Shown one piece after another: positions 1 through 10,556 of a stretch of 64,000 nucleotides of DNA. The position numbers and the translations under genes were made by a program. Each line of letters starts with the position of its first letter. Positions within the stretch are counted from its first letter, which is position 1. Source of the DNA: Bathymodiolus brooksi (taxonomy: Eukaryota > Mollusca > Bivalvia > Mytilida > Modiolidae); the NCBI GenBank assembly GCA_963680875.1, contig OY804580.1, positions 96,687,353-96,751,352 of the forward strand. Direction: 5' to 3'. The notes under the pieces are model-generated. The model worked only from the letters and a program-made list of their open reading frames with translations. It was not told the origin of the DNA and did no database searches.

Positions 1-111
1 TGGCTTTGTTTGTTTTTATATGCAAATTATGTTTTGGTTTTGATACGCGGGAAGTTGGAAAAGTGACAGAAGTATCTCAGAAACACATTTAAGATGTAAT
101 GGCCGAAAACA

Positions 112-321
112 ATGGAAGATAGTTCCCAACAAATAAATCCGGTGATAGTTGGAAGATCTTTCCGAGTTATTGGCGATGAGATGAATGAATATTATTGTAA
201 AATTAATACGCAAAACGAGGGTCGTTCACCTTGGCGTATTGAAGAACATGTGCGTGTTAAAATTGTGAATATTATAGTTTTATGTATTGACATATTAACA
301 GCCATTTGGTTGGAAATATAA
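112..321 (+). CDS. BH3-only apoptosis regulator (Bim-like), 69 aa
   Basis: Seen: a complete ATG-to-TAA frame with an in-frame stop at 97-99, so 112 is the first possible start; the context is good (A at -3, G at +4). Residues 13-24 read VGRSFRVIGDEM, which fits the BH3 pattern h1-x3-h2-x2-h3-G-D-E-h4 (V13, F17, I20, G21-D22-E23, M24), followed by NEYYCK. Residues about 47-69 are a hydrophobic tail starting with basic residues, like the membrane anchors of BH3-only proteins. Known: BH3 helices bind the groove of Bcl-2-type proteins and promote Bax/Bak-dependent mitochondrial permeabilisation; the core resembles vertebrate Bim most. Two short upstream frames (94-99, and 99-122 overlapping the start) may reduce translation. 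A possible splice acceptor (TATCTCAG) ends near position 80, so a 5' exon may lie outside the window. Inference: a one-exon BH3-only gene. No other domain is visible. A chance match is unlikely but not excluded. Confidence 0.72.
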   Translation: MEDSSQQINPVIVGRSFRVIGDEMNEYYCKINTQNEGRSPWRIEEHVRVKIVNIIVLCIDILTAIWLEI

Positions 322-769
322 TTCTACATTCCTGGTAAGATTATTTGCTTTATAGTCTGATTTGTCAGGTTAATCTGTGAAGTTATAGCTTAGGGTGTGA
401 AATATAAAAACCAAATGAGTTTGTATGGTCCTGTTAATAAGAATAGTTTGAAGATACCAAAGGGGTAATCAGAATCCGTAAGTCGAAGAAGAAAAGACAA
501 CACAATGGTCAAAATCGTCTGTAAAAATACTATGCGTTCCAATCACAGACGGACAGATACGTACGGTTATAAGACTGTTTGTTGGTTAGTAAGCAATGTG
601 TCTACAAAAGTGTTACTAAAAATAATGATATCACTCTCGCAAATAAACATTAGATAGTACAGAAGGGGCAATCAAAAATGAACAATACAGAGAAACTGGC
701 AAAGTAAAGATAAATATTTGGTAAAATAACCAACTTGTAGAAGAAATTGATAGTATAGAAAAAATAAGA
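322..769. other. Intergenic, fragments of dispersed repeats
   Basis: No coding frame is visible. The part at about 430-560 is an antisense fragment of the dispersed family that elsewhere ends in 'ggtatcttcaaactcttctt' (here 'gaagataccaaaggggtaat'). The part at about 656-705 matches 14305-14355 ('ggggcaatcaaaaatgaaca'). Confidence 0.5.
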
Positions 770-921
770 ATATACTGATACAATAGAGTGGGGGCTAGGA
801 AGAAAACATATACTGATACAATAGAGTGGGGGCTAGGAAGAAAAAATATACTGATACAATAGAGTGGGGGCTAGGAAGAAAAAATATACTGATACAATAG
901 AGTGGGGGCTAGGAAGAAAAA
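770..921. repeat. 38-bp tandem repeat, 4 copies
   Basis: The block 'gatacaatagagtggggg' recurs at 777, 815, 853 and 891, an exact 38-bp spacing, with almost no divergence between copies. The last unit breaks off into 'aaaagcttgaagat', the antisense start of a dispersed repeat. This is a recent, short minisatellite. Confidence 0.92.
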
Positions 922-2625
922 GCTTGAAGATCACAAATGGATAGTCAGTAGCTGTAAATCGAAAAAGAGGCAATACAATGGCGAACACTAATAAGCCAAA
1001 GGGACAAACAATGGTCCGCTACACTTGAAACAGTATTAAATATCTCTATTTTCCAGGATCTTCCAAGTAAATAAATGAAATACTTGTAATCACTTCAATA
1101 TTGTAATTTCTTCGATATACGGATTCTGATTACCCCTTCGGTATCTTCAGACTCTTCTTCAAAGATGTTGCATTTAATATATACACAGTTTTTATAAGTT
1201 TGCATACTTTTCCTACATAACACCTTTGACTTTGTTAGTGGCGATCATTATATTGTAATGAAATGTGGATCTTCTTGAATAAAGCATTTTTCTGCTGAAA
1301 GAAAAATGAAACTTTCCCCTTCTGTCTGAAACAAAGACAAGAAACTGGTACTTCAGTCTAGTGTTTCATTTATCATTATCCTTTGTTTCCGTTATAAGGT
1401 CAAAGTCTACAGTACGTTAAGTGCATTTAAAACTTGACAAGCACATGTACAAACATCAAGGTAATATTGACATGTCTTACCTGAGTGTTGTTACCCTGGG
1501 GGATAAAAAAAGATTTAACTTGTATTTAAAAGAAAGTCTGTAACAGACGTGTCAAACTTTTAGATTGACGTTTTTGCTTACAATATGAATTTTATGTGAT
1601 TTTTGAATGTTTTAATTTATAAATATATCGTACAATATTACTACGGTATTCTCAATATATAGGTTTTACGTTGGTTTATGGTGTTTAACGCCACTTTCAA
1701 CATTACATTTAATAGTCATAAGTGATATATGTACCATTAGGGTACAATAGAGGATTGCGAAGAAAACGATGCATAAAAAGGCATTTCAAGATCAGAAATT
1801 GCTACCTGAGCATCTATTTGCATTCACTCCCGATTTCTTTAGTGGGGATCTTCAACTTTATGTGTAGTGCTTTGTTGATCATTATGGAAAGAAAGTGATT
1901 GTGAACAATTCCATCAATATCAACAAAACGAAAAATCATATCCCACCTTAACTCACTGTACACAAATAAAAGACCACGACATTTGAAGTTGGAAAATCAG
2001 GTCCTGACTTGTGACAGGCATAAATTAAGTGGCGGGGTTAAACTTGTTAATGGGATTACAACCATCCCCTCTTCATAACTTGATCTTCAATGGCAATGTA
2101 TATTTTTCTGTCCCTTTTCTTTATGCGATTGTATTATTGTCTGACCTTCTTCGATAAATATTTAGAATTGTGATTTACCCCTTTATTTCTTAGCTAGGGT
2201 ATTCTAAGCCTAACAACTGAATGTTGATATGCTATAAATTAATGATAAGTGTACAAGAACAGCATTTTGAAGAGCAGAAATTAATACATCTTAGGATTAT
2301 TAAAAGAACGGGTAATAAATGTAGAACTATTCACGCACGTGCATCATGCTTATTGATGTATTAGTCAAAATGTATTACATTATCAGTGATTGAAATGCAC
2401 GTGCTTCCAAGTAATCGTTTTTAACCTTGAGTTGTCTGTAAACTTGTGATAGTAAAGAATATTCCCACGGTTTGTTATATAGATGGTATAAATAAATAAG
2501 AGGAACTAGAGGGAGGTTACATGTGATGCAATTATTCTCCCAATTTGTGCCAATGATACAACAACTAGATCAAATGCATACTACTAAATCATTGATGTAA
2601 GGACACTGTGACAAGCAATATACGT
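922..2625. other. Repeat-rich intergenic stretch without genes
   Basis: I see no supported gene. Fragments recognised: an antisense piece of the dispersed 'ggtatcttcaaactcttctt' family at about 895-1010 and a sense piece at about 1105-1160; an antisense SINE tail at 1676-1712 ('ggtgtttaacgccactttca'); a composite repeat at about 1860-2075 related to 6385-6560 and 41340-41425 ('ggcggggttaaac', 'ttccatcaatatcaacaaaa'). The rest is AT-rich and unassigned. Confidence 0.5.
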
Positions 2626-2931
2626 TAGGGACCGACCATTTAACTCGGAGGGGGGGTATGTTTTTTTTTGTTTCGTTCAGAATTTTTTTTTCGGACAACA
2701 TGAGAGTTAGAATATTATTTTTTTGGCGCGCAAAGCGCGAATTTTTTTTCAAGAATTTAACATTAGGTTATATGACAAAAACTCTGAATCAGATTATATT
2801 TTTTTTCCTCCACCAAAATCAGAAAAAAAATTTCAGCAACATTGGGAATCAGAATATTTTTTTAGAAAAAAAACATAACCCCCCCCCCCCCCCCCCCCCC
2901 CCCCTTCAAGTTAAATGGTCGTTCCCTTAGC
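2626..2931. mobile_element. MITE with about 30-bp terminal inverted repeats
   Basis: The left end reads 'agggaccgaccatttaact' followed by a G run. The right end reads 'agttaaatggtcgttccct' preceded by a long C run (about 2879-2904). They are inverted copies with few mismatches. The 305-bp interior is made of A/T homopolymer runs and has no coding capacity. A degenerate end of the same family is visible at about 8033-8075. The superfamily is not determinable here; TA is a possible target duplication. Confidence 0.75.
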
Positions 2932-3552
2932 TTATTTACAAAAACACAAGCTATGAATAAGTATATAGTTTATGTTTGTTTGTGTTTTTTTTTGGTTGTT
3001 AATTTTTGGGGGTCTTTTTTTTTATTCTTTCCTTTTCATTTTAGTGATAAATTGTCTGATATTATGTTTTTAAAATAACAGTTATTTGAAAATTCCATTT
3101 TTTCTTTTTTTGATTTTGTTTTATTGTGTATGCCAACTATTTTTGTTCGCCATGATATAGCTGAAATATTGCTGAAAGTGGCGTTAAACACCAAATATCA
3201 ATCAACCAAATATTTTTGAAGAAAAATAATGAGAATATTTTTGTTATTTCATTGTACTCGTATAATCGTGATGACTGGTCCCATCTAGGAAGCAAATAAA
3301 CAATATAATAATAATACGTCGTAGACTTTATGACTTGGGTCGACTGTACGGTATTGTTTACTACTGTATGACAGATTGTGAGATTACGAAACGTAATCAT
3401 AGAAATCCGCCATAATGTTTCGTCTGTTACCAGGAGGTATTGTCATAAAAATAAGTACCAGTTGCATAGCACATCAAAGTACTGTATATACTAAATTCTC
3501 ATGTTTCGTATCGCCGCATCATTTCATTAAGAAGGGAGCTGTGGGCACATAG
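2932..3552. other. Intergenic, one SINE fragment
   Basis: Contains a sense fragment of the SINE 3' part at 3149-3195 ('gatatagctgaaatattgct', then the GTTAAACACC end). The remainder is T-rich low-complexity sequence (2980-3120) and unassigned DNA. No gene is supported. Confidence 0.6.
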
Positions 3553-3667
3553 AACTAGTTTAACCCCGCCACTTTTTATTGAAGTGTCTATACCAAGACA
3601 GGAAAGTGAACAATCATGTAAATTTATATTAGGGGTATCGATTTGGCTTTTCGTTTAGATTAGATTT
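3553..3667 (+). repeat. Dispersed bivalve-type repeat leading into the minisatellite
   Basis: This stretch ('taaccccgccactttttatt', then 'accaagacaggaaagtgaac' and 'ttagattagattttggtact') is colinear with 13860-14000 and with the reverse complements of 14560-14640 and 53650-53775. In those copies the next bases form a single 'ggaactgtttcgacaatgtg'-like segment. Here that segment has expanded into the array that follows. Confidence 0.65.
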
Positions 3668-4693
3668 TGGTACTGTTCCTACAGTGTGGTACTGTTCCCC
3701 TACAGTGTGGTACTGTTCCTACAGTGTGGTACTGTTCCCCTACAGTGTGGTACTGTTCCTACAGTGTGGTACTGTTCCCCTACAGTGTGGTACTGTTCCT
3801 ACAGTGTGGTACTGTTCCCCTACAGTGTGGTACTGTTCCTACAGTGTGGTACTGTTCCCCTACAGTGTGGTACTGTTCCTACAGTGTGGTACTGTTCCCC
3901 TAGTGTGGTACTGTTCTCCTACAGTGTGGTACTGTTCCTACAGTGTGGTACTGTTCCCCTACAGTGTGGTACTGTTCCTACAGTGTGGTACTGTTCCTAC
4001 AGTGGTACTGTTCCTACAGTGTGGTACTGTTCCCCTAGTGTGGTACTGTTCCCCTACAGTGTGGTACTGTTCCCCTAGTGTGGTACTGTTCCCCTACAGT
4101 GTGGTACTGTTCCTACAGTGTGGTACTGTTCCCCTACAGTGTGGTACTGTTCCTACAGTGTGGTACTGTTCCTACAGTGTGGTACTGTTCCACTACAGTG
4201 TGGTACTGTTCCTACATTGTGGTACTGTTCCTACAGTGTGGTACTGTTCCTACATTGTGGTACTGTTCCTACAGTGTGATACTGTTCCCCTACAGTGTGG
4301 TACTGTTCCTACAGTGTGGCACTGTTCCTACAGTGTGGTACTGTTTCTACAGTGTGGTACTGTTCCTAGTGTGGTACTGTTCCTACAGTGTGGTACTGTT
4401 CCTACAGTGTGGTACTGTTCCTACTGTGTGGTACTGTTCCACTACAGTGTGGTACTGTTCCTACAGTGTGGTACTGTTCCCCTACAGTGTGGTACTGTTC
4501 CTACAATGTGGTACTGTTCTTGTGTGGTACTGTTCATACAGTGTGGTACTGTTCCTACAGTGTGGTACTGTTCCCCTACAGTGTGGTACTGTTCCTACAG
4601 TGTGGTACTGTTCCTACAATGTGGTACTGTTCCTACAGTGTGGTACTGTTCCTACAGTGCGGTACTGTTCCTACGGTCTGGTACTGGTTGTTT
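3668..4693. repeat. 19/21-bp minisatellite, about 50 copies
   Basis: Units 'ggtactgttcctacagtgt' (19 bp) and a form with two extra C (21 bp) alternate in the first part, giving a 40-bp dimer period. Later units are mostly 19 bp, with 17-bp and other variants. The array has no stop codon in several frames, which yields reading frames up to 340 codons; these are artefacts of the repeat. It begins at the internal position of the dispersed repeat described just upstream. Confidence 0.95.
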
Positions 4694-4796
4694 TTCAATT
4701 TATTAATCTATATCATATGAAAATAATAGATAAACTTTTGAATAGAATAAGATATCATTAAATTGAGGAGTGTTTGTAATTATTTAATTGATAGGT

Positions 4797-4826
4797 TTGT
4801 TGGTGTTTAACGCCAACTTTAGTTTT
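4797..4826 (-). repeat. SINE 3'-end fragment
   Basis: The sequence 'ttggtgtttaacgccaactt' is the antisense terminal motif of the SINE family, with no more of the element recognisable. It directly follows the minisatellite flank. Confidence 0.5.
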
Positions 4827-4918
4827 TAATAGTTATTTGACAAGTTACTATGCATCATGCAGCTAAAATGAGCTAAATACTGATCTATTTTGTGATATTA
4901 TCCGGGTACTACGGTAGT

Positions 4919-5136
4919 TGGGGGCCGTCGTGATCGTGATCGTATGATAGTTGCATTTACAACTACCTTTACAATTAGTGCTTATCACCATTGACATTGT
5001 GAGGTGGAACCCCGTTCATTGCGAGGAGTACTTGATACAACATTGTGTGATAAAGTTTGTCAGTGACTTCTCCGGATACTCCGGTTTCCTCCATGATATA
5101 ACTGAAATATTGTTCAAAGTGGCATTAAACACTCAT
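4919..5136 (+). repeat. tRNA-derived SINE, near full length
   Basis: Begins with the family head 'ggggccgtcgtgatcgtgat' and ends at 'aaatattgttcaaagtggca' plus TTAAACAC. Compared with other copies, the box-B-like GTTCGAATCC part is mutated and about 25 bp of the central 'gacaggtcggtggttttctc' block is missing. Non-coding. Known: tRNA-headed SINEs depend on a partner LINE for movement. The core resembles widespread mollusc SINE cores, but the superfamily is not verified. Confidence 0.7.
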
Positions 5137-5171
5137 ATTACAATAATAAGTAGACAGAAGCAATACGCTAA

Positions 5172-5560
5172 TAAAAACGTAGATATCTAATTTAGTTTGT
5201 TGGTTCTTGTTCCTTAATCTTTAGTTTTCTGTGTAGAATTTTGTCGACAATGATTTTGTGTTTTTGTCCTTTTTCATTTGCATGATTTGGCCGTTGTATT
5301 GTCTCCCTTCATTAAATTTGAACTCCCAAATACCCGTTTGGTATCTTTAAACTTATCTTAGTATACACGACGCGTTTCTGAAACAACATATCTCGAGTAC
5401 GATCATAGTCAGGCGATTGGAAAGCCAAATAAATTAACGTCTTTAGGAGAAAGTATACCACAAAGCCTCAACATGATAGACCAAATCTGTTGATGTTAAC
5501 CATGCCTGAGGCAGATTAACCTTCATTTAAAAATAAACAATGTAATCACGTGATTGTGTG
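5172..5560 (+). mobile_element. Copy of the 'acgcgtttc' inverted-repeat element, interrupted
   Basis: The end motif 'acgtagatatctaatttag' (about 5174-5191) and its continuation 'cacgacgcgtttctgaaaca' (about 5367) are separated by about 174 bp of another repeat. Downstream, 'gattggaaagccaaataaat' and a 'tgcctgaggcagattaac'-like segment match the interiors of the copies at 14.7, 19.8 and 29.9 kb. No satellite monomer is present in this copy. Confidence 0.6.
5192..5365 (+). repeat. Dispersed 'ttagttttctgtgtag' repeat inserted in the element end
   Basis: Contains 'aatctttagttttctgtgta', 'ttttgtcctttttcatttgc' and 'tttggtatctttaaacttat', the ordered blocks of the family seen at 30.36, 36.04 and 47.5 kb. 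It splits the terminal repeat of the surrounding element, so it is younger than that copy. Confidence 0.65.
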
Positions 5561-5720
5561 ATTCAACCGTTTAATTAAATCGGAAGTTAAACATAAGTTA
5601 AGGCAATGGATAAAAATTTCAAGTGTATATTAATCAAAATACTGTCTTTTATCAGCAATATAATGTACATTTTAGCTCTCTTTGTATCCATGAAAAATGA
5701 AATCTTACATAAGGTTTATC

Positions 5721-5915
5721 CAGGGGCGGGTCCAGGGGGGGGGGACGCACCCGGCGCGCACCCCCCCTAAAATTGGAAAAAATTGTGATTTTTTGGCGTA
5801 AAATCGTGATTTTTCACATGAAATACCCCAAAAATTTTCGCACCTCCCTCCGCTCGGCGCAATTTTTTTAAGTGCGCCCCCCCCCCCCTAACTTGAAATC
5901 CTGGATCCGCCCCTG
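5721..5915. mobile_element. 195-bp MITE with 16-bp TIRs and TTATC target duplication
   Basis: The left end 'caggggcgggtccagg' and right end 'cctggatccgcccctg' are inverted copies with one mismatch. The identical 5-mer TTATC flanks both sides (5716-5720 and 5916-5920). The interior has G and C runs and 'aaatcgtgatttttcacatg'. Non-coding, so movement would need a transposase in trans. The CAGGGGCGG terminus resembles widespread hAT-type non-autonomous elements, though a 5-bp duplication is short for hAT. Confidence 0.8.
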
Positions 5916-6219
5916 TTATCTCCGCTCCTTATTGTTTTTTTTTTCTCCATTTAATAGTACAGTGCTATCAATCTACTATTGTCTTTCAAATTCGTTGCGA
6001 TTCCGATATACCGCTAATTGGTTTACAATGTCATCTAACAGAAAAATGACAAAAACCGTAAAATCAATGAAAAATAATTAATCGTCCTTATGCTTTAACT
6101 GGATATTTGAACTGTATTAACGCTGGTAAACGAGATATAGATATATTTAATCTTATACTTGGTCCGAGAGAGCAACACTATCCTGTCAATCTACAGGAAC
6201 TTTCAGTAATTGTTTGTTT

Positions 6220-6560
6220 TAAGAGCGTCAAGTGCCTATTTTATGTTGCCATTTTCTCTGGATTGTCCTTTTTTGATTGCCCCTTCGGTATTCTCTAACG
6301 TTTATTATATATATTTGTATTGTTGTTGGAAATGACCAGATTGGGAGGGTTGGTACATTGACCAGATTGGGAGGGTTGGTATTCCATTAACCGGTTTAAC
6401 CCCTCTACTTTATTGTGCCTGTCCCAAGCCATGACCTAGATTTTCAACACCATATGTCGCGGTCGTTTTTATGTTCAGTGGTTTTAGGTGAAAGGTTGTT
6501 TTTCGTAAAGTTGTTGACCATCATTGTTTAAACTTTCTTTTCATAATGTAATAATGACAA
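6220..6560. repeat. Dispersed repeat fragments and a 26-bp duplication
   Basis: 6235-6298 ('ttgccattttctctggattg', 'attgccccttcggtattctc') is the reverse complement of 14290-14350. 6337-6386 holds two copies of 'gaccagattgggagggttgg' spaced 26 bp apart. 6385-6560 ('ccggtttaacccctctactt', 'gcctgtcccaagccatgacc') is a sense copy of the family antisense at about 1970-2075. Confidence 0.6.
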
Positions 6561-8239
6561 AGCATAGTATGTGCACGTAATTGATTTGTAGTCATTGCCA
6601 TGATAAAAGTGTTTGTATTTCTTTTTTCAGATTTAACACGTGTTACCTGTAGATCGAAGATATAAATCGATATTGACATTACATCAGAAGCATAAAAATG
6701 TATATTTTTGGATAAAAACGCTGATTCACGCCATCACCTGATATGACTAATTTGGACCGGAAATTCCAATGCGCTGGGATATATTCTGGTATTGGAAAGA
6801 CCGGAAGTAGTGGAATCCATGACGATCAGATATATCACCATTGGAAATGGCGCAGGTAAAGGATTTTCCGAGTCTGTTGTATGTAGGATTTTCCATTTTC
6901 TAAGTTGATAAGGGTTTTCCCCTGAATTAAGAAAATTGACATTGATTCCAATATCGACCAATTGATTATATTCTCTTGTTAAACCGATTCATAGTTGAAT
7001 CAAGAGGCATTCCTTGCTGTCCATTATCTAGTTCATCTGAAACAAAAGATACCGCAAGCTGTGTTGGAAAAACGTGCGTGAAGAATTTAAATTAGCTGTA
7101 GAGTGCCACATTAAACTCATTGAATATTAAAAGGAATGCATCTGTCTGTTTATCGAGATAATTATGCAATATTAATAAGAGCAATATCATTACTGCAAAA
7201 TGAGTAGTAATTTAGAAATTACCGTCTATTTTTAAGTGCCTGTCTACCGACATTATATCAATCGACTTTCATTGGGTCATCCTACCGGTGTATCGATGTT
7301 CGTGTTACATTCAGAAATACTTTGTTTTTTTAATACAAAAAGCTGTACAATCAGATCGGGGAAAATGAGGATGAGGGTATTTACAATACAGCTTTTAAAC
7401 TATTATTTTTTAATTATAATGTAATGGTTCATCACATCATCACATCACAATAATATGTAGATTTTAATTACAACAGTATTTACGAGAAATCTGAAATTAC
7501 ATCTATTTTACTTAAAAAATTAAATCGCCACGTCTGATCTCGAAATCTAAAAATTGCTCATTTGAATTTTATTATTTGTAATTATTATTATTGTTGTTTT
7601 ATGCAAATCTTACATAATCGTATGTTCTCATTTCATACATTTATCTAATAAGTTTAAAACTTGTAATATATACAAGCGTCATCCATGTCATATAAGTACA
7701 TGTACACTATTATAATAACAATGTCGTATTCATATTTAATATATTTTGGATTTGATCCAAGTATTTTTGTAAAATGTATTTGGTAAAAATTTATATACAC
7801 ATTTTTGTAATGAATTTTTAGAAGACAATATTTTGACTTCAGACGAAAGGGTATAAATATCCCACCTTTAATTATTCAATATTATAAATATATCTAATTT
7901 CATGATTAATGTGTTCTCAACTCAATGACATGTTGTATACAGGACGTCATGACGTGTTATTTTTAAGAGAAGATACGGTTGTCTCCCCTACCCTGCTATG
8001 CATTTAAAGCCTATCGCATATATGTTTTTGCTAAGGGAACGTTAATTTAACTTTTTTGGGGAGAGGTTTATGTTTTAGTTTTATTTCTATTGTCAAATGT
8101 TATAGAAATAAATAAATTGACCTGAAATATGCAGAAAATGAATAATCTGGTCTTGTATTTTCAGAGAGAAAGTTTGGTAATTTTTGAAATTCTGAAAAGA
8201 AAATTTGAGATGTTTCATGTAAAAAAGTAATCGGCTTTT
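6561..8239. other. Unassigned AT-rich DNA
   Basis: I recognise no gene, RNA or complete mobile element. Small frames here (6734-6961 minus, 7236-7424 plus) have no recognisable motif and unremarkable composition. A decayed MITE end lies at about 8033-8075. Confidence 0.5.
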
Positions 8240-8340
8240 AGTTTAGTTTAATAATATTTTATTGTACATAAACAATAGGATTGGACAGCAAGTTATACCA
8301 ACTTATATGAAGTCCTCTCCTTACAAATTATACACATGAA
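8240..8340 (-). mobile_element. Probable LINE 3'-end fragment
   Basis: Read on the minus strand, the sequence ends in 'acaataaaatattattaaac' followed by TAAA-type repeats, the layout of a non-LTR 3' UTR with polyadenylation signal and tail. No reading frame of the retroelement remains. The assignment rests on tail shape only. Confidence 0.35.
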
Positions 8341-9399
8341 TTAATGACAGCAGAGCAAAACACAGACAATAGACATTTAAAATTTTGACACTAGAAGAAA
8401 GTAAGAAGTACAAGTGAAAAAGCTTTTGCTTGGCATGAACAAAATTATCTGGCTTCAGAGGAAAGCATACCCCTTTTTAAAGTTGAATGGTCTGCTCGAA
8501 CTATTGTGCATCAGACATACATTACTTTTTCGATGGTACTTGTTTGAAATGTATGTTTAAGAAGGAATTGTCACAGCACAGGTGTATATGTAATGCTTTT
8601 ATTACAGTATATACACTTTTAAGTGACTTGTTGTAGCAATACCATCATGGAAGCTCTCGTAAATATACCAATATATTTCAGAGTTAAGAAAATCACGAGA
8701 ATGCAATTTTGCAAACTTGTTTGTCTATTTGACACCATAAATAAGCCTTGGAGGTGATTACAAAATACAATTTTTTATATGTATGCTCTAGTTTACTAAC
8801 GAAGTAAAGCAAAGCATCTTCACTATTCTATAATTTCGTGCTAATTGTCTAGAATAGCCTTTCTAATATACATATGATGGTCCAGTTTGAGCATAGATGT
8901 ATAAAACCACTATATAGATGTTACGATTTTCAAATTTTTGAGTACCAGTTTCATAATCGTACAACAAAATCAAATCGTCCAATCATTACACTGGATACAC
9001 TAGATACACCGTTCTGATTGGCAGATTTAGTTTCGTATATGTATGAATACGAATCTAATGCTGGCAAGTTTTATCACCGTGAAGCCAGATGTACATTTAA
9101 TATATTAAGTTTGTTCGTTTTGAGACTGCATATATTTAACGTTGAAATTTTGCTTGTTATTCGTTTTTCTTGTTGACTGTTATATAATAAAGCCGACTGT
9201 TGTAAGATTTGACTGTTATATAATAAAGCCGACTGTTGTAAGATTTGAGCACTTTTAGTGCTTGTTTTTATATATTTGTGCTTTTTCGATATTCAAATAA
9301 CAAGCGATATTTTATGGGAAGTACAGGTATATGTCTATGTTTTGCATTGTACAGGGTAGCTTAATATGATATTAGATTATATTGTTTGTATGTTTGTTT
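8341..9399. other. Unassigned DNA with a 36-bp tandem duplication
   Basis: At about 9174-9245 the 36-bp unit starting 'gactgttatataataaagcc' occurs twice in tandem without mismatch. I see nothing else interpretable in this stretch. Confidence 0.6.
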
Positions 9400-9597
9400 G
9401 ATGACGTTTAACGCCACTTTCAATAATATTTAATTTATATTGTGGCGGTCAGTTTTATTGGTGGAGGAAACCGGAGGATCCGAAGAAAACCACCGACCTG
9501 TCGCAAGTCACTGACAAACTTTATCACATAATATTGTACACCTTGCCCTGATTGAGATTCGAACTCACAACATCAGTGGTGGTGATAGGCGCTTATA
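9400..9597 (-). repeat. tRNA-derived SINE, antisense
   Basis: Read in reverse complement: box-B-like 'ttgtgagttcgaatctcaat', the central 'gacaggtcggtggttttctt' block, and the terminal GGCGTTAAACGTC. The 5' tRNA head is cut at the edge. Non-coding. Confidence 0.75.
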
Positions 9598-10276
9598 TTA
9601 TAGATATATTCTAGTCAGAGGTTAAAATGGGGTCAATTTAATAAATTGGTCGCACCAACTGTTGAAGAAATCATTAATCTAATTTTTTCAAGCCATTTGA
9701 ATTTTGTAAGCTGGAGTTTTTAAACCATTGCCGGTAACCTCCGTGGAGAGTATCCGAGCATGATCTGCAGTGGGTCATGGGAGTATCGGAGCGTGAAAGC
9801 CCGTGGGTTACCGACGATGTCTTTTGTTATGTTTAAAACCGAGAGCAAAACATTTTTAATTGATATAATTTTCATATTGTTTATAAAATATTGTTGGATG
9901 AATATAATTATCCAGCTATGCATGCTAAGAAAAAATAGAAATTGAATTATCAAATAATATAGATGTTTTTTTCCCTATTTGTCATGTTTTATATACAATA
10001 TGGAGGCAATATTCGTTCTCCCTGTTGCATACATTGTTCTATACTGTTTTTCATGTATACAGTCAAAGGTACCTATGTTGTCACCTGTAGTAAATGTCAT
10101 GAATTGAACCTCTTTTAATAGGTCACCTGCCTTATAAGACCATTTTTCTTTTTCCCAAAGGTGACTTCTTAACACAGGTTTGACTGTTTAAATACTTCTG
10201 TTTAAAAAGGCAAGTACATACAGTCAAACTTATCTTATGTGACCTTGCAAATCATCATTGAAATAGGGTCACTTAA
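9598..10276. other. Intergenic, inverted 'cagtcaaac' repeat fragments
   Basis: Short reverse-complementary blocks 'acaggtttgactg' (10176) and 'acagtcaaactt' (10219), and again 'taggtttgactg' at 10675, bracket the region. They look like parts of one dispersed repeat that the MITE at 10277 entered. A weak inverted pair 'ccggtaacc'/'ggttaccga' is at 9729 and 9807. No gene seen. Confidence 0.4.
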
Positions 10277-10552
10277 GGTGGTATCATACACTTCAGGTAA
10301 AATTTGATCTGCTCGTTTAATTTTCTTATTTTTTTTTGGCAGTGTGTTTGAATATATCCACTGTAATAAATATCAAAATTTTAACAAATTCCAACCAACA
10401 GACTCGGAGCTATAAATTAACTAGCCACATAGCAGCTTTTCTCTCTGTGATTTTTGATCACCGAGATGCTTGAAATCTGCATACAAACATCATATGATCA
10501 AAACGTTCAACTGATTTTAAAGAGTTATCTCCCTGTAGTGTATGGTACCCCC
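10277..10552. mobile_element. 276-bp piggyBac-like MITE at TTAA
   Basis: TTAA stands at both borders (10273-10276 and 10553-10556). The termini 'ggtggtatcatacacttcag' and, inverted, 'gggggtaccatacactacag' match at most positions over about 21 bp. The interior is non-coding. TTAA target duplication is the hallmark of piggyBac-type transposons, so a piggyBac transposase acting in trans is the likely mover. Confidence 0.75.
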
Positions 10553-10556
10553 TTAA

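Noticed and set aside
2658..2930. 90-codon frame with a poly-proline end
   Set aside because: Lies fully inside a MITE; the prolines are the C homopolymer and the phenylalanines are T runs.
3667..4761. Reading frames of up to 340 codons rich in VWYCSYSVVLF
   Set aside because: They are translations of the 19/21-bp minisatellite; several frames are open at once because the unit lacks stops. There is no start context, no unique flanking coding sequence and no domain.
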